This document shows, piece by piece, positions 53,258 through 62,317 of a DNA stretch of 64,000 nucleotides; the stretch's first letter is position 1; the number at the start of each line of letters is the position of its first letter. The notes beneath the pieces are model-generated. The model made no database searches and had not been told where the DNA came from. It saw only the letters and a list, made by a program, of their open reading frames with translations. The DNA lies in NCBI GenBank assembly GCA_011390335.1, contig JAABSO010000006.1:62001-126000 (forward strand), in the 5' to 3' direction. Position numbers and translations under genes: made by a program. The stretch comes from Desulfotignum sp. GTDB lineage: Bacteria > Desulfobacterota > Desulfobacteria > Desulfobacterales > Desulfobacteraceae.

Positions 53258-54355
53258 TCATACCAGAGGGTTGGGGAGAAAAAGCCTGGAATAGATCTCC
53301 AGAGCATACCTGTCTGTCATGCTGGCAATGACATCGCATGCGGAACGTTCTATGGCATTTTTGCCTGAATCCCAAGGGGCCATTTCCATTTTTTCCAGTT
53401 CCTGCTGCAGGTGGTCCGGGTGGTTTATGAAATGTCCGTACAATCCTGCAATGATATTTTTGGCTTTGACAAATTCGTTGTGCACCCCTGGTGACCGGTA
53501 TACTTTTTCATAGAGAAATTTTCTTAAAATGGTCATGGCACCGAAAATATCCTGGCCCATCTCCAGGACAAACCTGCCGTTTTTGGGGCCGCTGTTGGCC
53601 ACCAGGTTTTCAATCATGGTGCTGGCCCGGATGGAATGGGTTTTTCCCAGTTTTTTAATGCACGCATCAGGCACCTCATCCATTGTGATGACCTTTCCCC
53701 TGAGGGCATCATCCAGGTCATGGTTCAGGTAGGCCATGATGTCTGCCACCCGGACAATCCGTCCTTCAACAGTGATGGCTGTTTCCCCGGGGACAGATGG
53801 AATTATGTTGCCAAATCCCTTGGAGTGCTTGAGTATACCGTCCCGCACCTCCCAGGTCAGGTTCAGGCCGGCGCCCTTGTTTTCCAGGGAGTCAACCACC
53901 CGCAGGCTTTGGTAGGAATGGGAGAAATAGCGGGAATGAATTTCAGTCAGGGCTGTTTCCCCGGCATGTCCAAATGGGGTATGGCCCAGGTCATGGCCCA
54001 GGGCCACAGCTTCTGCCAGATCTTCATTGAGCCGCATGGCGCGGGCAATATTTCTTGCAATTTCAGATACTTCAAGGGTGTGTGTGAGCCGTGTCCGGTA
54101 ATGGTCTCCCAAAGGAGAGAGAAATACCTGGGTCTTGTATTTGAGCCGCCGGAAGGAATTGGAGTAGACAATGCGGTCCCTGTCCAGTTGAAACGGTGTG
54201 CGGATATTGCAGATGGTTTTTTCCGCATGTCTTCTGGTTGCCTGTTGACTTGGGGTGCCGTACTGGGATAAAAATGCACGTTCCCGGTTCTGGAAGACAG
54301 CCCTGATACTTGTATCAGTTTCAGGGCACACGGTTTTTTGCTGTAACGCTTTCAT
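53258..54355 (-). CDS. dgt: Deoxyguanosinetriphosphate triphosphohydrolase-like protein
   Basis: 365 residues. The HD metal site is clear: THTLEVSEIARNIAR near 95 and ALGHDLGHTPFGHAGE near 122 (H...HD), then Asp in RVADIMAYLNHDLDDA near 210. The N-terminus has the typical FQLDRDRIVYSNSFRRLKYKTQV block. The enzyme cleaves dGTP, or another dNTP, to nucleoside and triphosphate, balancing pools. It overlaps neither neighbour and is upstream of the YkgJ gene. Confidence 0.92.
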   Translation of the reverse strand: MKALQQKTVCPETDTSIRAVFQNRERAFLSQYGTPSQQATRRHAEKTICNIRTPFQLDRDRIVYSNSFRRLKYKTQVFLSPLGDHYRTRLTHTLEVSEIARNIARAMRLNEDLAEAVALGHDLGHTPFGHAGETALTEIHSRYFSHSYQSLRVVDSLENKGAGLNLTWEVRDGILKHSKGFGNIIPSVPGETAITVEGRIVRVADIMAYLNHDLDDALRGKVITMDEVPDACIKKLGKTHSIRASTMIENLVANSGPKNGRFVLEMGQDIFGAMTILRKFLYEKVYRSPGVHNEFVKAKNIIAGLYGHFINHPDHLQQELEKMEMAPWDSGKNAIERSACDVIASMTDRYALEIYSRLFLPNPLV

Positions 54356-54644
54356 AAATCCATCCAGGATGGGTATCTTGCTGGATTGCAGTTATATTAA
54401 CGATGCTATAAGATACAGTATTCGACCAAAAAAGCAAGTAAACCCAGACAGATCCGGATATTTGCTATGATGGATCCCGGGCCGGGCACAGCACACCGCC
54501 AGGGACAGGCCTGGGACCAGGACACGGCATCCGGCGATTGAAAAACTGATGCACTTGTGGCAAATATCCAGAGGCAGATGGTGAGATATCAAACAGGCAC
54601 TGGAAAGAAAGACGTAAAAATGATGCAAAGGGATGTAATATACC

Positions 54645-55175
54645 ATGAACCATGAAGCATATATGGGTCTGGCCCTGGACCAGGCAGCGGATGCGGCTGC
54701 CCGGGGGGAATTTCCAGTGGGATGCGTGATCGTTCATGATGGGCAGGTGGTGGCCAAAGGAGCCAGATTCGGCACTTCCCCGGACCGGTCAATGGTGAGC
54801 GAGGTGGACCATGCGGAAATCCAGGCCCTGAGAGACCTTGAAATCTGTGAGCCGGCGGTTGTGCCGCAAGACTGTACCCTGTTTTGTACCATGGAGCCCT
54901 GCCTCATGTGCTTTGGCGCTATTATTCTGGCAGGCCTGGGCACCATTGTGTATGCTTTTGAAGATCCCATGGGCGGCGGCACCTGTTGTGATCTGAGATC
55001 GTTGACCCCTTTGTACCGGGACAGCCGGTTAGAGGTAATAAGCGGTGTCTGCCGCCAGAAAAGCCTTGATCTTTTTTATAAATTTTTTAATAAAGAGGAA
55101 AACAGATATTGGGAAAACAGTTTTCTGGAAGCGTATGTCAGAAAACAGTTTCAGATGTCGGGCAAAAACAAATAA
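54645..55175 (+). CDS. Nucleoside deaminase, TadA/CDA superfamily
   Basis: 176 residues. The zinc site is typical: HAEI near 56 (His ligand and proton-shuttle Glu) and PCLMC near 87 with two Cys. FPVGCVIV is the core strand. It could be the tRNA-Arg adenosine-34 deaminase or a guanine/cytosine-type deaminase; the short C-terminal helix does not decide. It has no good ribosome site in the AT-rich leader, but GTAATAT-type sequence lies before ATG 54645. infC's promoter starts 4 bp after its stop. Confidence 0.8.
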   Translation: MNHEAYMGLALDQAADAAARGEFPVGCVIVHDGQVVAKGARFGTSPDRSMVSEVDHAEIQALRDLEICEPAVVPQDCTLFCTMEPCLMCFGAIILAGLGTIVYAFEDPMGGGTCCDLRSLTPLYRDSRLEVISGVCRQKSLDLFYKFFNKEENRYWENSFLEAYVRKQFQMSGKNK

Positions 55176-55178
55176 ATC

Positions 55179-55207
55179 TTGCTTTTCCGGTGTCCAGCGA
55201 TTATAAT
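55179..55207 (+). promoter_or_regulatory. Promoter of the infC-rpmI-rplT-pheST operon
   Basis: TTGCTT (55179 to 55184), 17-bp spacer and consensus TATAAT (55202 to 55207), leaving a leader of about 57 nt. Confidence 0.75.
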
Positions 55208-55270
55208 AGCAAGGTTATGCTTGTTTGATGAAATATATTGTGGATTTTACCATAATCAGGAGGTGTGAAA

Positions 55271-55792
55271 ATATCTAAGCAAGGAAGACAGGATCAGGCG
55301 AATGTGAACAAGGGAATCAGAGCCAGTGAGGTGCGCGTGATCGGCGCTGATGGTGAGCAGATAGGGATTATGCCTGTTTCAGAGGCATTGAGAATTGCCG
55401 GGGACCAGAATCTGGATCTGGTGGAGGTGTCTCCGGACGCAAAACCGCCTGTCTGCAAGATAATGGACCATGGGAAATTTAAATACGAGCAGACCAAAAA
55501 GAAACAGGAAGCCAAAAGAAAACAGAAAACCACCCAGATCAAGGAAATAAAGGTCAGGCCTAAAACCGATGACCACGATCTGGCAACCAAAGCCCGGCAT
55601 ATTGAAAAATTTATCAGTAATAATGACAAGGTGAAAATAACCCTTGTATTCCGGGGGCGGGAGGTAGTGCTCCGGGAACAGGCCAATGCGGTTTTGGAAA
55701 AAGTGGTTAATCTTACAACGGATTTTGCCGTTGTGGAACAGCTTCCCCGTTTTGAAGGACGGGTCATTACCATGCTGCTTGCGCCCAAATGA
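55271..55792 (+). CDS. infC: Translation initiation factor IF-3, apparent AUA start codon
   Basis: 173 residues: N-domain (RASEVRVIGADGEQIGI), a basic linker near 85 (KKKQEAKRKQKTTQIKEIKVRP) shortened here to KKQEAKRKQK, and the C-domain KVKITLVFRGREV. The ribosome site AGGAGG (55258 to 55263) is 7 nt before ATA 55271. The only in-frame standard start nearby, GTG 55265, touches that site and is too close to be used. In E. coli infC starts at AUU, and IF-3 represses its own mRNA by rejecting the rare start. The AUA start here suggests the same feedback. Confidence 0.93.
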   Translation: MSKQGRQDQANVNKGIRASEVRVIGADGEQIGIMPVSEALRIAGDQNLDLVEVSPDAKPPVCKIMDHGKFKYEQTKKKQEAKRKQKTTQIKEIKVRPKTDDHDLATKARHIEKFISNNDKVKITLVFRGREVVLREQANAVLEKVVNLTTDFAVVEQLPRFEGRVITMLLAPK

Positions 55793-55850
55793 AGCAGATG
55801 TTTTCCTGATCAACGCCTGCAGTTACGATGGAATCCATAATGTAAAGTAT

Positions 55851-55898
55851 GGTGGTGTATACCGCTGTTGCGGCATATGCCACCTTCTCTTTTTTTTG
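55851..55898 (+). terminator. Attenuator-like hairpin between infC and rpmI
   Basis: A 15-bp near-perfect stem (55851 to 55865 with 55870 to 55884, loop TGTT) is followed by TTCTC and T8. It is inside the operon, so full termination would shut off rpmI-rplT-pheST. L20 or L35 is known to control this segment in other bacteria, by different structures; this may be the local version. Confidence 0.75.
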
Positions 55899-55926
55899 TA
55901 ATCTTGTAATATCTAAGGAGAGTATG

Positions 55927-56124
55927 ATGCCTAAAATCAGAACAAACAGAGCTGCTGCAAAACGGTTTAAGAAAACCGGATCAGGGAAATACAAATTCAG
56001 AAAATCCCATGCCAGCCACATATTAACCAAAAAATCTACAAAAAGAAAACGGTCGCTTCGCTTGGATCAGATGGTTGCAGAATCTGATATGAAACAGGTC
56101 AGGCGCATGCTGCCCAACGGCTGA
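55927..56124 (+). CDS. rpmI: 50S ribosomal protein L35
   Basis: 65 residues, family length, with the standard start [20 protein letters not shown] and KRKRSLR near 40. AAGGAG stands 6 nt before ATG 55927; the ATG one codon earlier is too close. L35 is a small basic protein of the large subunit. It is followed by rplT in the universal order. Confidence 0.97.
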   Translation: MPKIRTNRAAAKRFKKTGSGKYKFRKSHASHILTKKSTKRKRSLRLDQMVAESDMKQVRRMLPNG

Positions 56125-56193
56125 AAAAACAAAACCAGCATCTGTTCATCAAACAGAATGCGGTGTGTTAGAATATTTTAAGGAGTTGACACC

Positions 56194-56547
56194 ATGAGAG
56201 TAAAAAGAGGATTCAAGGCAAGACGGCGCAGAAACAAAGTGCTGAAACTGGCAAAAGGGTTTAGGGGCGGCAGAAGCAAGTTGTTCAGGACTGCTGCTGA
56301 TTCAGTGGACAAGGCATTGATGTATGCCTACCGGGACAGACGTGCCCGGAAGCGTGATTTTAGAAGGCTGTGGGTTGTCAGAATCAATGCCGGTGCCAGA
56401 ATGAATGATCTGACCTATTCCAAATTCATCCACGGCCTGAAACTGGCTGGGTGTGAACTGGACCGCAAGGTGCTTGCAGATCTTGCCATTTCAGATCCGA
56501 ACGGTTTTTCACAGCTGGCCTCCCAGGCAGCTGCCCGGTTGAATTAG
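56194..56547 (+). CDS. rplT: 50S ribosomal protein L20
   Basis: 117 residues. The basic N-terminal arm ([21 protein letters not shown]) threads into 23S rRNA domain I, and the globular part has [18 protein letters not shown]20 starts large-subunit assembly and in several bacteria represses its own operon. AAGGAG precedes the ATG. It lies 70 bp after rpmI and 20 bp before pheS. Confidence 0.98.
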   Translation: MRVKRGFKARRRRNKVLKLAKGFRGGRSKLFRTAADSVDKALMYAYRDRRARKRDFRRLWVVRINAGARMNDLTYSKFIHGLKLAGCELDRKVLADLAISDPNGFSQLASQAAARLN

Positions 56548-56567
56548 ACAACACCATTGGGGGTATT

Positions 56568-57575
56568 TTGCAAAATCCTATCAATGAGATTGAAAATCAG
56601 GCCCTGCAGGAAATCCAACAGGCAAAAACTGCCGAAGACTTAGAAGTGGTGTCCATTCGTTATCTGGGTAGAAAAGGACTGCTGACCGCTTTCTTGCGAA
56701 GTATCTCATCTCTGCCCGAAGACCAGCGTCCTGCTGCCGGAAAGAATGCAAACCTGCTTAAAATCAAGCTGGAAAAAGCCATTGCCCGGGAACGGTCTAA
56801 CATGGCTGCCGACAGTGCAAACCAGCCCACAGGGATTGATGTGACCCTTCCGGGCCGCAGGCGCAAACATGGGTCTGCCCATCCTGTCACCCAAGTGCTT
56901 GATGAGATCTGCGGTATTTTTATGCGCCTGGGATTTGACATTGTGGAAGGCCCGGAAGTGGAAACCGATTATTACAATTTTGAAGCATTGAACATACCAA
57001 AGTACCATCCGGCAAGGGACATGCAGGACACCTTTTATGTGTCTGACAATATTGTTTTAAGGACCCATACCTCTCCTTCTCAGCCCAGGACCATGGAAAA
57101 AACCGATCCGCCGGTTCGGATCATTTCAGCCGGCAAAGTGTTCCGCTGTGATTCCGATCTGACCCACACCCCCATGTTCCATCAGATAGAGGGCCTGATG
57201 GTGGATGAGAACATTTCCTTTGGCGACCTTAAGGGTGTTCTGACCACCTTTGTGCATCAGTTTTTTGACCAGCAGACCGCATTGCGTTTCAGGCCCAGCT
57301 ATTTTCCATTTACAGAGCCCAGTGCGGAAGTGGATATTCAGTGTGTGATGTGCAGAGGAGAAGGGTGCCGGGTGTGTTCAAAAACCGGATGGCTGGAGGT
57401 GCTTGGATCCGGCATGGTGCACCCGGCTGTGTTTGAAAATGTGGGGTATGATACAGCCAGATATACCGGGTTTGCTTTTGGTGTGGGGATCGAACGTATG
57501 GCCATGCTCAAATACGGCATTGATGATATCCGAAAATATTTTGAAAATGATATGCGTTTTTTAGGGCAGTTTTAA
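56568..57575 (+). CDS. pheS: Phenylalanine--tRNA ligase alpha subunit
   Basis: 335 residues from a TTG start. A coiled-coil N-terminus (to about 90) holds tRNA-Phe, and the catalytic domain has the class II motifs: PEVETDYYNFEALN near 130, FRCDSDLTHTPMFHQIEGL near 200 and GFAFGVGIERMAML near 305. It pairs with PheT as an alpha2-beta2 enzyme. pheT starts 1 bp after its stop. The TTG and lack of a strong ribosome site suggest coupling to rplT translation. Confidence 0.97.
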   Translation: MQNPINEIENQALQEIQQAKTAEDLEVVSIRYLGRKGLLTAFLRSISSLPEDQRPAAGKNANLLKIKLEKAIARERSNMAADSANQPTGIDVTLPGRRRKHGSAHPVTQVLDEICGIFMRLGFDIVEGPEVETDYYNFEALNIPKYHPARDMQDTFYVSDNIVLRTHTSPSQPRTMEKTDPPVRIISAGKVFRCDSDLTHTPMFHQIEGLMVDENISFGDLKGVLTTFVHQFFDQQTALRFRPSYFPFTEPSAEVDIQCVMCRGEGCRVCSKTGWLEVLGSGMVHPAVFENVGYDTARYTGFAFGVGIERMAMLKYGIDDIRKYFENDMRFLGQF

Positions 57576-57576
57576 T

Positions 57577-60015
57577 ATGAAAGTCAGTCTGAGCTGGATC
57601 AAAGAATATGTCCCGGTGGACCTTGCACCGGATGAGATTGCCGCAAAGCTTACCATGGCAGGTCTAGAAGTGGATGCCGTTGAAAATCTGTATGACTATC
57701 TTAACGGCGTTGTGGTGGCACAGGTCCTGGATGTAAAAAAACATCCCAAAGCAGATAAACTGACCTGCTGCACCGTAGATACAGGCGCAGGGGAACCGGT
57801 TCAGATTGTCTGCGGTGCCCCCAATGTGCGTCAGGGCATGCTGTCAGCCTGTGCCCTGCCCGGAGCTGTGCTGCCAGGGGAGCTGAAGATCAAAAAAAGC
57901 AAACTCAGGGGAGAGGTTTCTGAAGGTATGCTCTGCTCGGCTGCGGAACTGCTGCTGGATACGGATGCTTCAGGGATTTTGGATATTGCCGGAGAGCATG
58001 TGCCTGGTACGCCGCTGGAAAAGGCTTTGGGGCTGGCTGACACGGTGTTTGAAATTGATTTGACACCCAACCGGCCTGATTGCCTGAGTGCTTTAGGTGT
58101 TGCCAGGGAGATGGGGGCCTTTACCAGGCCTGCCGAAAAAGTGGCCAAACCGGATGTCTCTTTTCCTGATCAGCGCATCAGCGCTGAATCCATCCATGCC
58201 CATGCCCGGGTGGAGATTAAAGATCCGGATCTATGTCCCAGGTATTCCGCCGGCCTGCTTTTTGATGTGACCATCGGACCGTCACCTTTCTGGCTGCGGC
58301 AGCGGCTGGAATCCGTGGGCCTGACCCCCATCAACAATGTGGTGGATGTCACCAACTTTGTGATGATGGAAACCGGTCAGCCCCTGCATGCATTTGATTA
58401 TGACAACCTGGCCCAGGGCAGGATCGTGGTGCAGAAAGCAGGAAATACACAAGCGTTTACCACCCTGGACAGCAAGGTGCATACACTGGAACCTGAAATG
58501 CTCATGATCTGTGACGGGAACCGGCCGGTTGCCCTGGCCGGGGTCATGGGCGGTGAAAATTCTGAAATTTCACAAACCACCACCCGGGTGTTGATCGAAA
58601 GTGCCTGTTTTAATCCTGTTTCCATCAGGCGTACTGCCAAGCGCACCGGCATAGCAACAGATGCTTCCCACCGGTTTGAGCGGGGGGTTGATCCTGAAGG
58701 GACCGTCTATGCCATGAAGCGGGCAATGACCCTGATTGCTGATATCTGTGATGCCGCCATTGCCGGTGATATCATAGATGCCCATCCACTTCCTGCCGCC
58801 CCTGTCCGGATTGACCTGGACCCCGCGGCCTTGAATGTCCGCCTGGGAACTGATTTTTCCAAAGAAGAGATTGCCCGGATACTGGCCTCTGTGGAATTTG
58901 ATGTCCATCCCGCCGGTGACGGATCATTGGCAGTCACTGTTCCCTCCTTCCGGGTGGATGTGACCCGGCCGGAAGACCTGTCGGAAGAGGTGGCACGGCT
59001 GTGGGGATATAACCGGATCAAGACCACCTATCCTGCAGTGCCGGCAAAAGGCCGTCCCCTGGATCAGGTCGTTTTGGCCCGTTCCGCTATCCGCAGCATT
59101 CTCACCGGGCTGTCATTTTATGAAGCTGTTAATTACAATTTTATTTTTAAAGATTTCTGTGACCACCTGCTTTTGACGGAATCAGATCCCCGCAGGGATG
59201 TGGTAAAAATCTTAAACCCTTTGTCCGATCAGATGTCGGTGTTAAGAACCTCCCTGCTGCCGGGACTCCTGGAAAATATGCGCAAAAATACGGCCCAGCA
59301 GACAGACACCATGCATCTGTTTGAAATCGGCAAAATATTTTTCAGTACAGGCAAAGACACCCTGCCCGTTGAAAAGGAGAGGGTGGCAGGTTTCGTCACC
59401 GGCAACCGGACCCACAAGACCTGGTATTCCAAAAAACAGTCTCTGGATTTTTTTGATCTGAAAGGGGCGGTGGAAGACCTGCTTGACACCCTGGGCATTG
59501 CAGATGCCCGGTTCACTCCGGCGGCATCTCATATCTGTCCGTATTTTGTGCCCGGACATGCTGCCCATGTCAGCAAAGACAAAACCAGTCTGGGGGTTTT
59601 GGGAAAGATTGCCGATCCGGTGTTGAAACATTTCGGGTTGAAACAGGCTGTTTATATGTTTGAACTGGATATGGAAGCGCTCATGGGCCAGATGCCTGAG
59701 AAAATAAATGCCCTTCCTCTGCCACGGTTTCCATCCATATCACAGGACATTACCCTGATTGTGGACCGGCAGGTTCTGGTGGGAGATGTTTTGGGACAAA
59801 TGAAAGCGATTGCGGAAAAACAGGCCCTTGTGGAGGATGTGTTCCTGTTCGACCTGTTTGAAGGCAGCCCCCTGGCTGAAGAAAAAAAATCTTTGTCCTT
59901 TAGAATTGTTTACCGGTCTGATGCCAAAACCCTGACGGAAAAAAATATCCGTAAGCTCCACGCCGGCATATCCAGCCGCCTGGTGGAAAGCTTTGACGCG
60001 GATCTGCCTGAATAA
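57577..60015 (+). CDS. pheT: Phenylalanine--tRNA ligase beta subunit
   Basis: 812 residues. Order: an OB tRNA-binding domain (VVAQVLDVKKHPKADKL, about 40 to 150), the B3/B4 editing domain (LTPINNVVDVTNFVMMETGQ near 248 to 267), the B5 domain (about 405 to 475), the core and the FDX-ACB anticodon-binding end (LPRFPSISQDITLIVD near 715). It forms the enzyme with PheS and removes mischarged Tyr. ATG starts 1 bp after pheS. Confidence 0.97.
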   Translation: MKVSLSWIKEYVPVDLAPDEIAAKLTMAGLEVDAVENLYDYLNGVVVAQVLDVKKHPKADKLTCCTVDTGAGEPVQIVCGAPNVRQGMLSACALPGAVLPGELKIKKSKLRGEVSEGMLCSAAELLLDTDASGILDIAGEHVPGTPLEKALGLADTVFEIDLTPNRPDCLSALGVAREMGAFTRPAEKVAKPDVSFPDQRISAESIHAHARVEIKDPDLCPRYSAGLLFDVTIGPSPFWLRQRLESVGLTPINNVVDVTNFVMMETGQPLHAFDYDNLAQGRIVVQKAGNTQAFTTLDSKVHTLEPEMLMICDGNRPVALAGVMGGENSEISQTTTRVLIESACFNPVSIRRTAKRTGIATDASHRFERGVDPEGTVYAMKRAMTLIADICDAAIAGDIIDAHPLPAAPVRIDLDPAALNVRLGTDFSKEEIARILASVEFDVHPAGDGSLAVTVPSFRVDVTRPEDLSEEVARLWGYNRIKTTYPAVPAKGRPLDQVVLARSAIRSILTGLSFYEAVNYNFIFKDFCDHLLLTESDPRRDVVKILNPLSDQMSVLRTSLLPGLLENMRKNTAQQTDTMHLFEIGKIFFSTGKDTLPVEKERVAGFVTGNRTHKTWYSKKQSLDFFDLKGAVEDLLDTLGIADARFTPAASHICPYFVPGHAAHVSKDKTSLGVLGKIADPVLKHFGLKQAVYMFELDMEALMGQMPEKINALPLPRFPSISQDITLIVDRQVLVGDVLGQMKAIAEKQALVEDVFLFDLFEGSPLAEEKKSLSFRIVYRSDAKTLTEKNIRKLHAGISSRLVESFDADLPE

Positions 60016-60027
60016 AAATCAGAGGTA

Positions 60028-60056
60028 TTGACAAATGGGTCCGGTATTGGTATACA
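60028..60056 (+). promoter_or_regulatory. Promoter of tRNA-Gly
   Basis: Consensus TTGACA (60028 to 60033), 17-bp spacer, TATACA (60051 to 60056), 11 bp before the tRNA. Confidence 0.8.
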
Positions 60057-60067
60057 ATGCCGTTGAT

Positions 60068-60143
60068 GCGGGTATAACTCAGCTGGTAGAGTGCAAGCTT
60101 CCCAAGCTTGATGTCGCGAGTTCGAGTCTCGTTGCCCGCTCCA
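60068..60143 (+). tRNA. tRNA-Gly (CCC)
   Basis: 76 nt: acceptor GCGGGTA / TGCCCGC (one G-U), anticodon arm CAAGC-TTCCCAA-GCTTG with anticodon CCC, T arm GAGTTCGAGTCTC, and encoded CCA. It lies between pheT and rimP with its own promoter. Confidence 0.94.
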
Positions 60144-60255
60144 TCTTTTTTTTATGTGGATGTGGGACGGCAGACATGTTCCAGATACGGGAAAGATATG
60201 GATACCATCTGAGCTGATTGCACAAAGCGCGGAATGGGTTGGAGGTTGTACAAGG

Positions 60256-60276
60256 AACGGGCGTCTGCCCGTTTTT
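60256..60276 (+). terminator. Small hairpin before rimP
   Basis: AACGGGC (60256 to 60262) and GCCCGTT (60267 to 60273) form a 7-bp stem with a 4-nt loop and TTT after. It is 38 bp before the rimP start, so it may end the tRNA transcript or act as leader attenuator of the rimP-nusA-infB operon. Confidence 0.6.
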
Positions 60277-60313
60277 GTATTTTACACCAAGTGTTTGGTT
60301 GAAAAAAGAGGGT

Positions 60314-60784
60314 ATGGACAAAAGACAGCATAAAACAGGTCTTGTGGATCATGTTGCGCAGGTGGCAGAACCCCTGTGCCGGGCGGAAAGTTTTGAACTG
60401 GTTCACGTGGAGATTGCTACCTGGAACCGGGAGACCATTGTCCGGGTCTATGCTGACAAGCCCGGCGGCATCACACTGGGTGATTGCGCAGATATCAGCC
60501 GGCAGCTGGGGGATCTGCTGGATATCCAAATTCCCGGCCTGGGCAGTTACCGGCTGGAGGTATCATCTCCGGGACCCCATCGGCCTTTGAAAAAAAAACA
60601 GGACTTTCACCGGTTTAAGGGAAGCACTATTAAAATTGAAACCAGGGCACCCATCCAGGGGAAAAAAAAGTTTACCGGCGTTCTTGAACAGATTGATAAT
60701 GCTGCTGTTGTGATTGCGGTGGATGGAGAACGGGTAGAAATCCCGGACCTGCAGATCATCCAGGCAAGCCTTGCAGGTCAGTAA
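60314..60784 (+). CDS. rimP: Ribosome maturation factor RimP
   Basis: 156 residues from ATG 60314; earlier in-frame starts run through the terminator hairpin. The N-domain (FELVHVEIATWNRETIVRVYAD) and the conserved SYRLEVSSPGPHRPLKKKQDF block near 85 are typical. RimP helps 30S assembly. It is followed by nusA and infB, the common operon order. Confidence 0.94.
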   Translation: MDKRQHKTGLVDHVAQVAEPLCRAESFELVHVEIATWNRETIVRVYADKPGGITLGDCADISRQLGDLLDIQIPGLGSYRLEVSSPGPHRPLKKKQDFHRFKGSTIKIETRAPIQGKKKFTGVLEQIDNAAVVIAVDGERVEIPDLQIIQASLAGQ

Positions 60785-60802
60785 AATGGAGAACACGTAA
60801 AG

Positions 60803-62248
60803 ATGTTTATCACAGATATTAAAAGAGTAATAGACCAGGTAAGCCGTGAAAAAGGAATTGATTCGGAAATTCTGATAAATACACTCAAAGAGGCTATTGT
60901 TTCTGCAGCCAGAAAAAAAATCGGCCCCCGGGCGGATATTGAAGTGCATTATGACGGCAAGAGCGGTGATGTTGAAGTGTTCCATTTTAAAGAGGTGGTG
61001 GCGGAGGTGGAGTTCCCTGACAGTGAACTGACCCTGGAGCAGGGATATGAGTATGACCCGGAATGTGAAATCGGAGACAGCCTGGGGATCCGCATTGATA
61101 CAGAAGAGTTCGGCCGTATTGCCGCCCAGTCGGCAAAACAGGTGATTATCCAGAAAATGCGGGAAGCCGAGCGCAATGCTGTGTATGAAAATTTCATCCA
61201 TAAAAAAGGCAAAATCATCAACGGCATTGTCCAGCGGTTTGACCGGGGCAGCATTATTATCAATCTGGGGCAGGCAGAGGCTGTGCTCCGGCCCAGAGAA
61301 CAGATGCCCAAGGAAAATTACAAGCGGGGTGACCGTATCCGGGCCTATGTTCTGGATGTGCTGGAAGAATCCAAAGGGGCCCAGATCATTTTGTCCCGGA
61401 CCCATCCTGAGTTTTTAATGGAATTGTTTAAAACAGAAGTGCCTGAGGTGGCAGAAGGGATCGTGATCCTGCAGGGGGCTGCCAGGGTGCCCGGGGTGAG
61501 GGCCAAAATTGCCGTTTCCTCAACCGATTCTGATGTGGACCCGGTGGGGGCCTGCGTGGGCATGAAGGGAAACCGGGTGCAGAATATTGTCCAGGAACTG
61601 CGGGGAGAAAAAATTGATATTGTCCAGTGGAGCCCGGATGTGGCACGGTTTGTCTGTAATGCACTATCGCCTGCCGAGATATCCAGAGTGATCATTGATG
61701 AAGACAACCAGTCCATGGAAGTGATTGTCAATGACGAGTACCTTTCCATTGCCATCGGCAAAGGGGGGCAGAATGTGTCTCTGGCATGTGAGATTACCGG
61801 ATGGCATCTGGAAGTGACATCAGAAGAAGATTACAGCCGGGAAGTCAAGCAGGGATATGACAGCCTGATGCGGCTGGATGATGTGGGGCTGCCCATGGCG
61901 GAAATTCTGTTCAAGGCAGGATATGCCTCTTTGCTTGATATTTCAGAAACATCTGCAGAGGAACTGGCCTCTGTTATGGGAATTTCCGAAGAAGCGGCAC
62001 AAGATACCATTGCACAGGCAGACAGACGTCTGATGGAAGAGGAGCAGGCAGCATCTGAGGCAACACCGGATCAAAAAGATTTTGCCAAAGATGAGGCGGC
62101 ATTTCAAGAGGCGGTCCAGGAAGACGCGGCACCGGATGAGGCATTATCGGAAGAACCTGTGCAGGAAGCTGAAAACCAAAAAAGCGGTGACGGTTTGCGT
62201 AAACAAAATGGTGCAGATGAGATGGATGATGAAGACGCCACATCATAA
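60803..62248 (+). CDS. nusA: Transcription termination/antitermination factor NusA
   Basis: 481 residues. N-terminal RNAP-binding domain to about 125, S1 domain (GIVQRFDRGSIIINLGQAEAV near 145) shortened here to FDRGSIIINLG, KH1 with GACVGMKGNRVQNIV near 252, KH2 with SIAIGKGGQNVSL near 315, then one helix-hairpin-helix repeat (LFKAGYASLLDISET near 370). The last 60 or so residues are acidic and low complexity, unlike the E. coli acidic repeats. It modulates pausing, Rho and antitermination. GGAGAA precedes the ATG. Confidence 0.97.
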   Translation: MFITDIKRVIDQVSREKGIDSEILINTLKEAIVSAARKKIGPRADIEVHYDGKSGDVEVFHFKEVVAEVEFPDSELTLEQGYEYDPECEIGDSLGIRIDTEEFGRIAAQSAKQVIIQKMREAERNAVYENFIHKKGKIINGIVQRFDRGSIIINLGQAEAVLRPREQMPKENYKRGDRIRAYVLDVLEESKGAQIILSRTHPEFLMELFKTEVPEVAEGIVILQGAARVPGVRAKIAVSSTDSDVDPVGACVGMKGNRVQNIVQELRGEKIDIVQWSPDVARFVCNALSPAEISRVIIDEDNQSMEVIVNDEYLSIAIGKGGQNVSLACEITGWHLEVTSEEDYSREVKQGYDSLMRLDDVGLPMAEILFKAGYASLLDISETSAEELASVMGISEEAAQDTIAQADRRLMEEEQAASEATPDQKDFAKDEAAFQEAVQEDAAPDEALSEEPVQEAENQKSGDGLRKQNGADEMDDEDATS

Positions 62249-62317
62249 GTCCTAAGGATAGGGCAGGCAGCAGGCTGGAACAAAGAATATTAAAAGAGGA
62301 TTACTTGGGGGCAAGGT

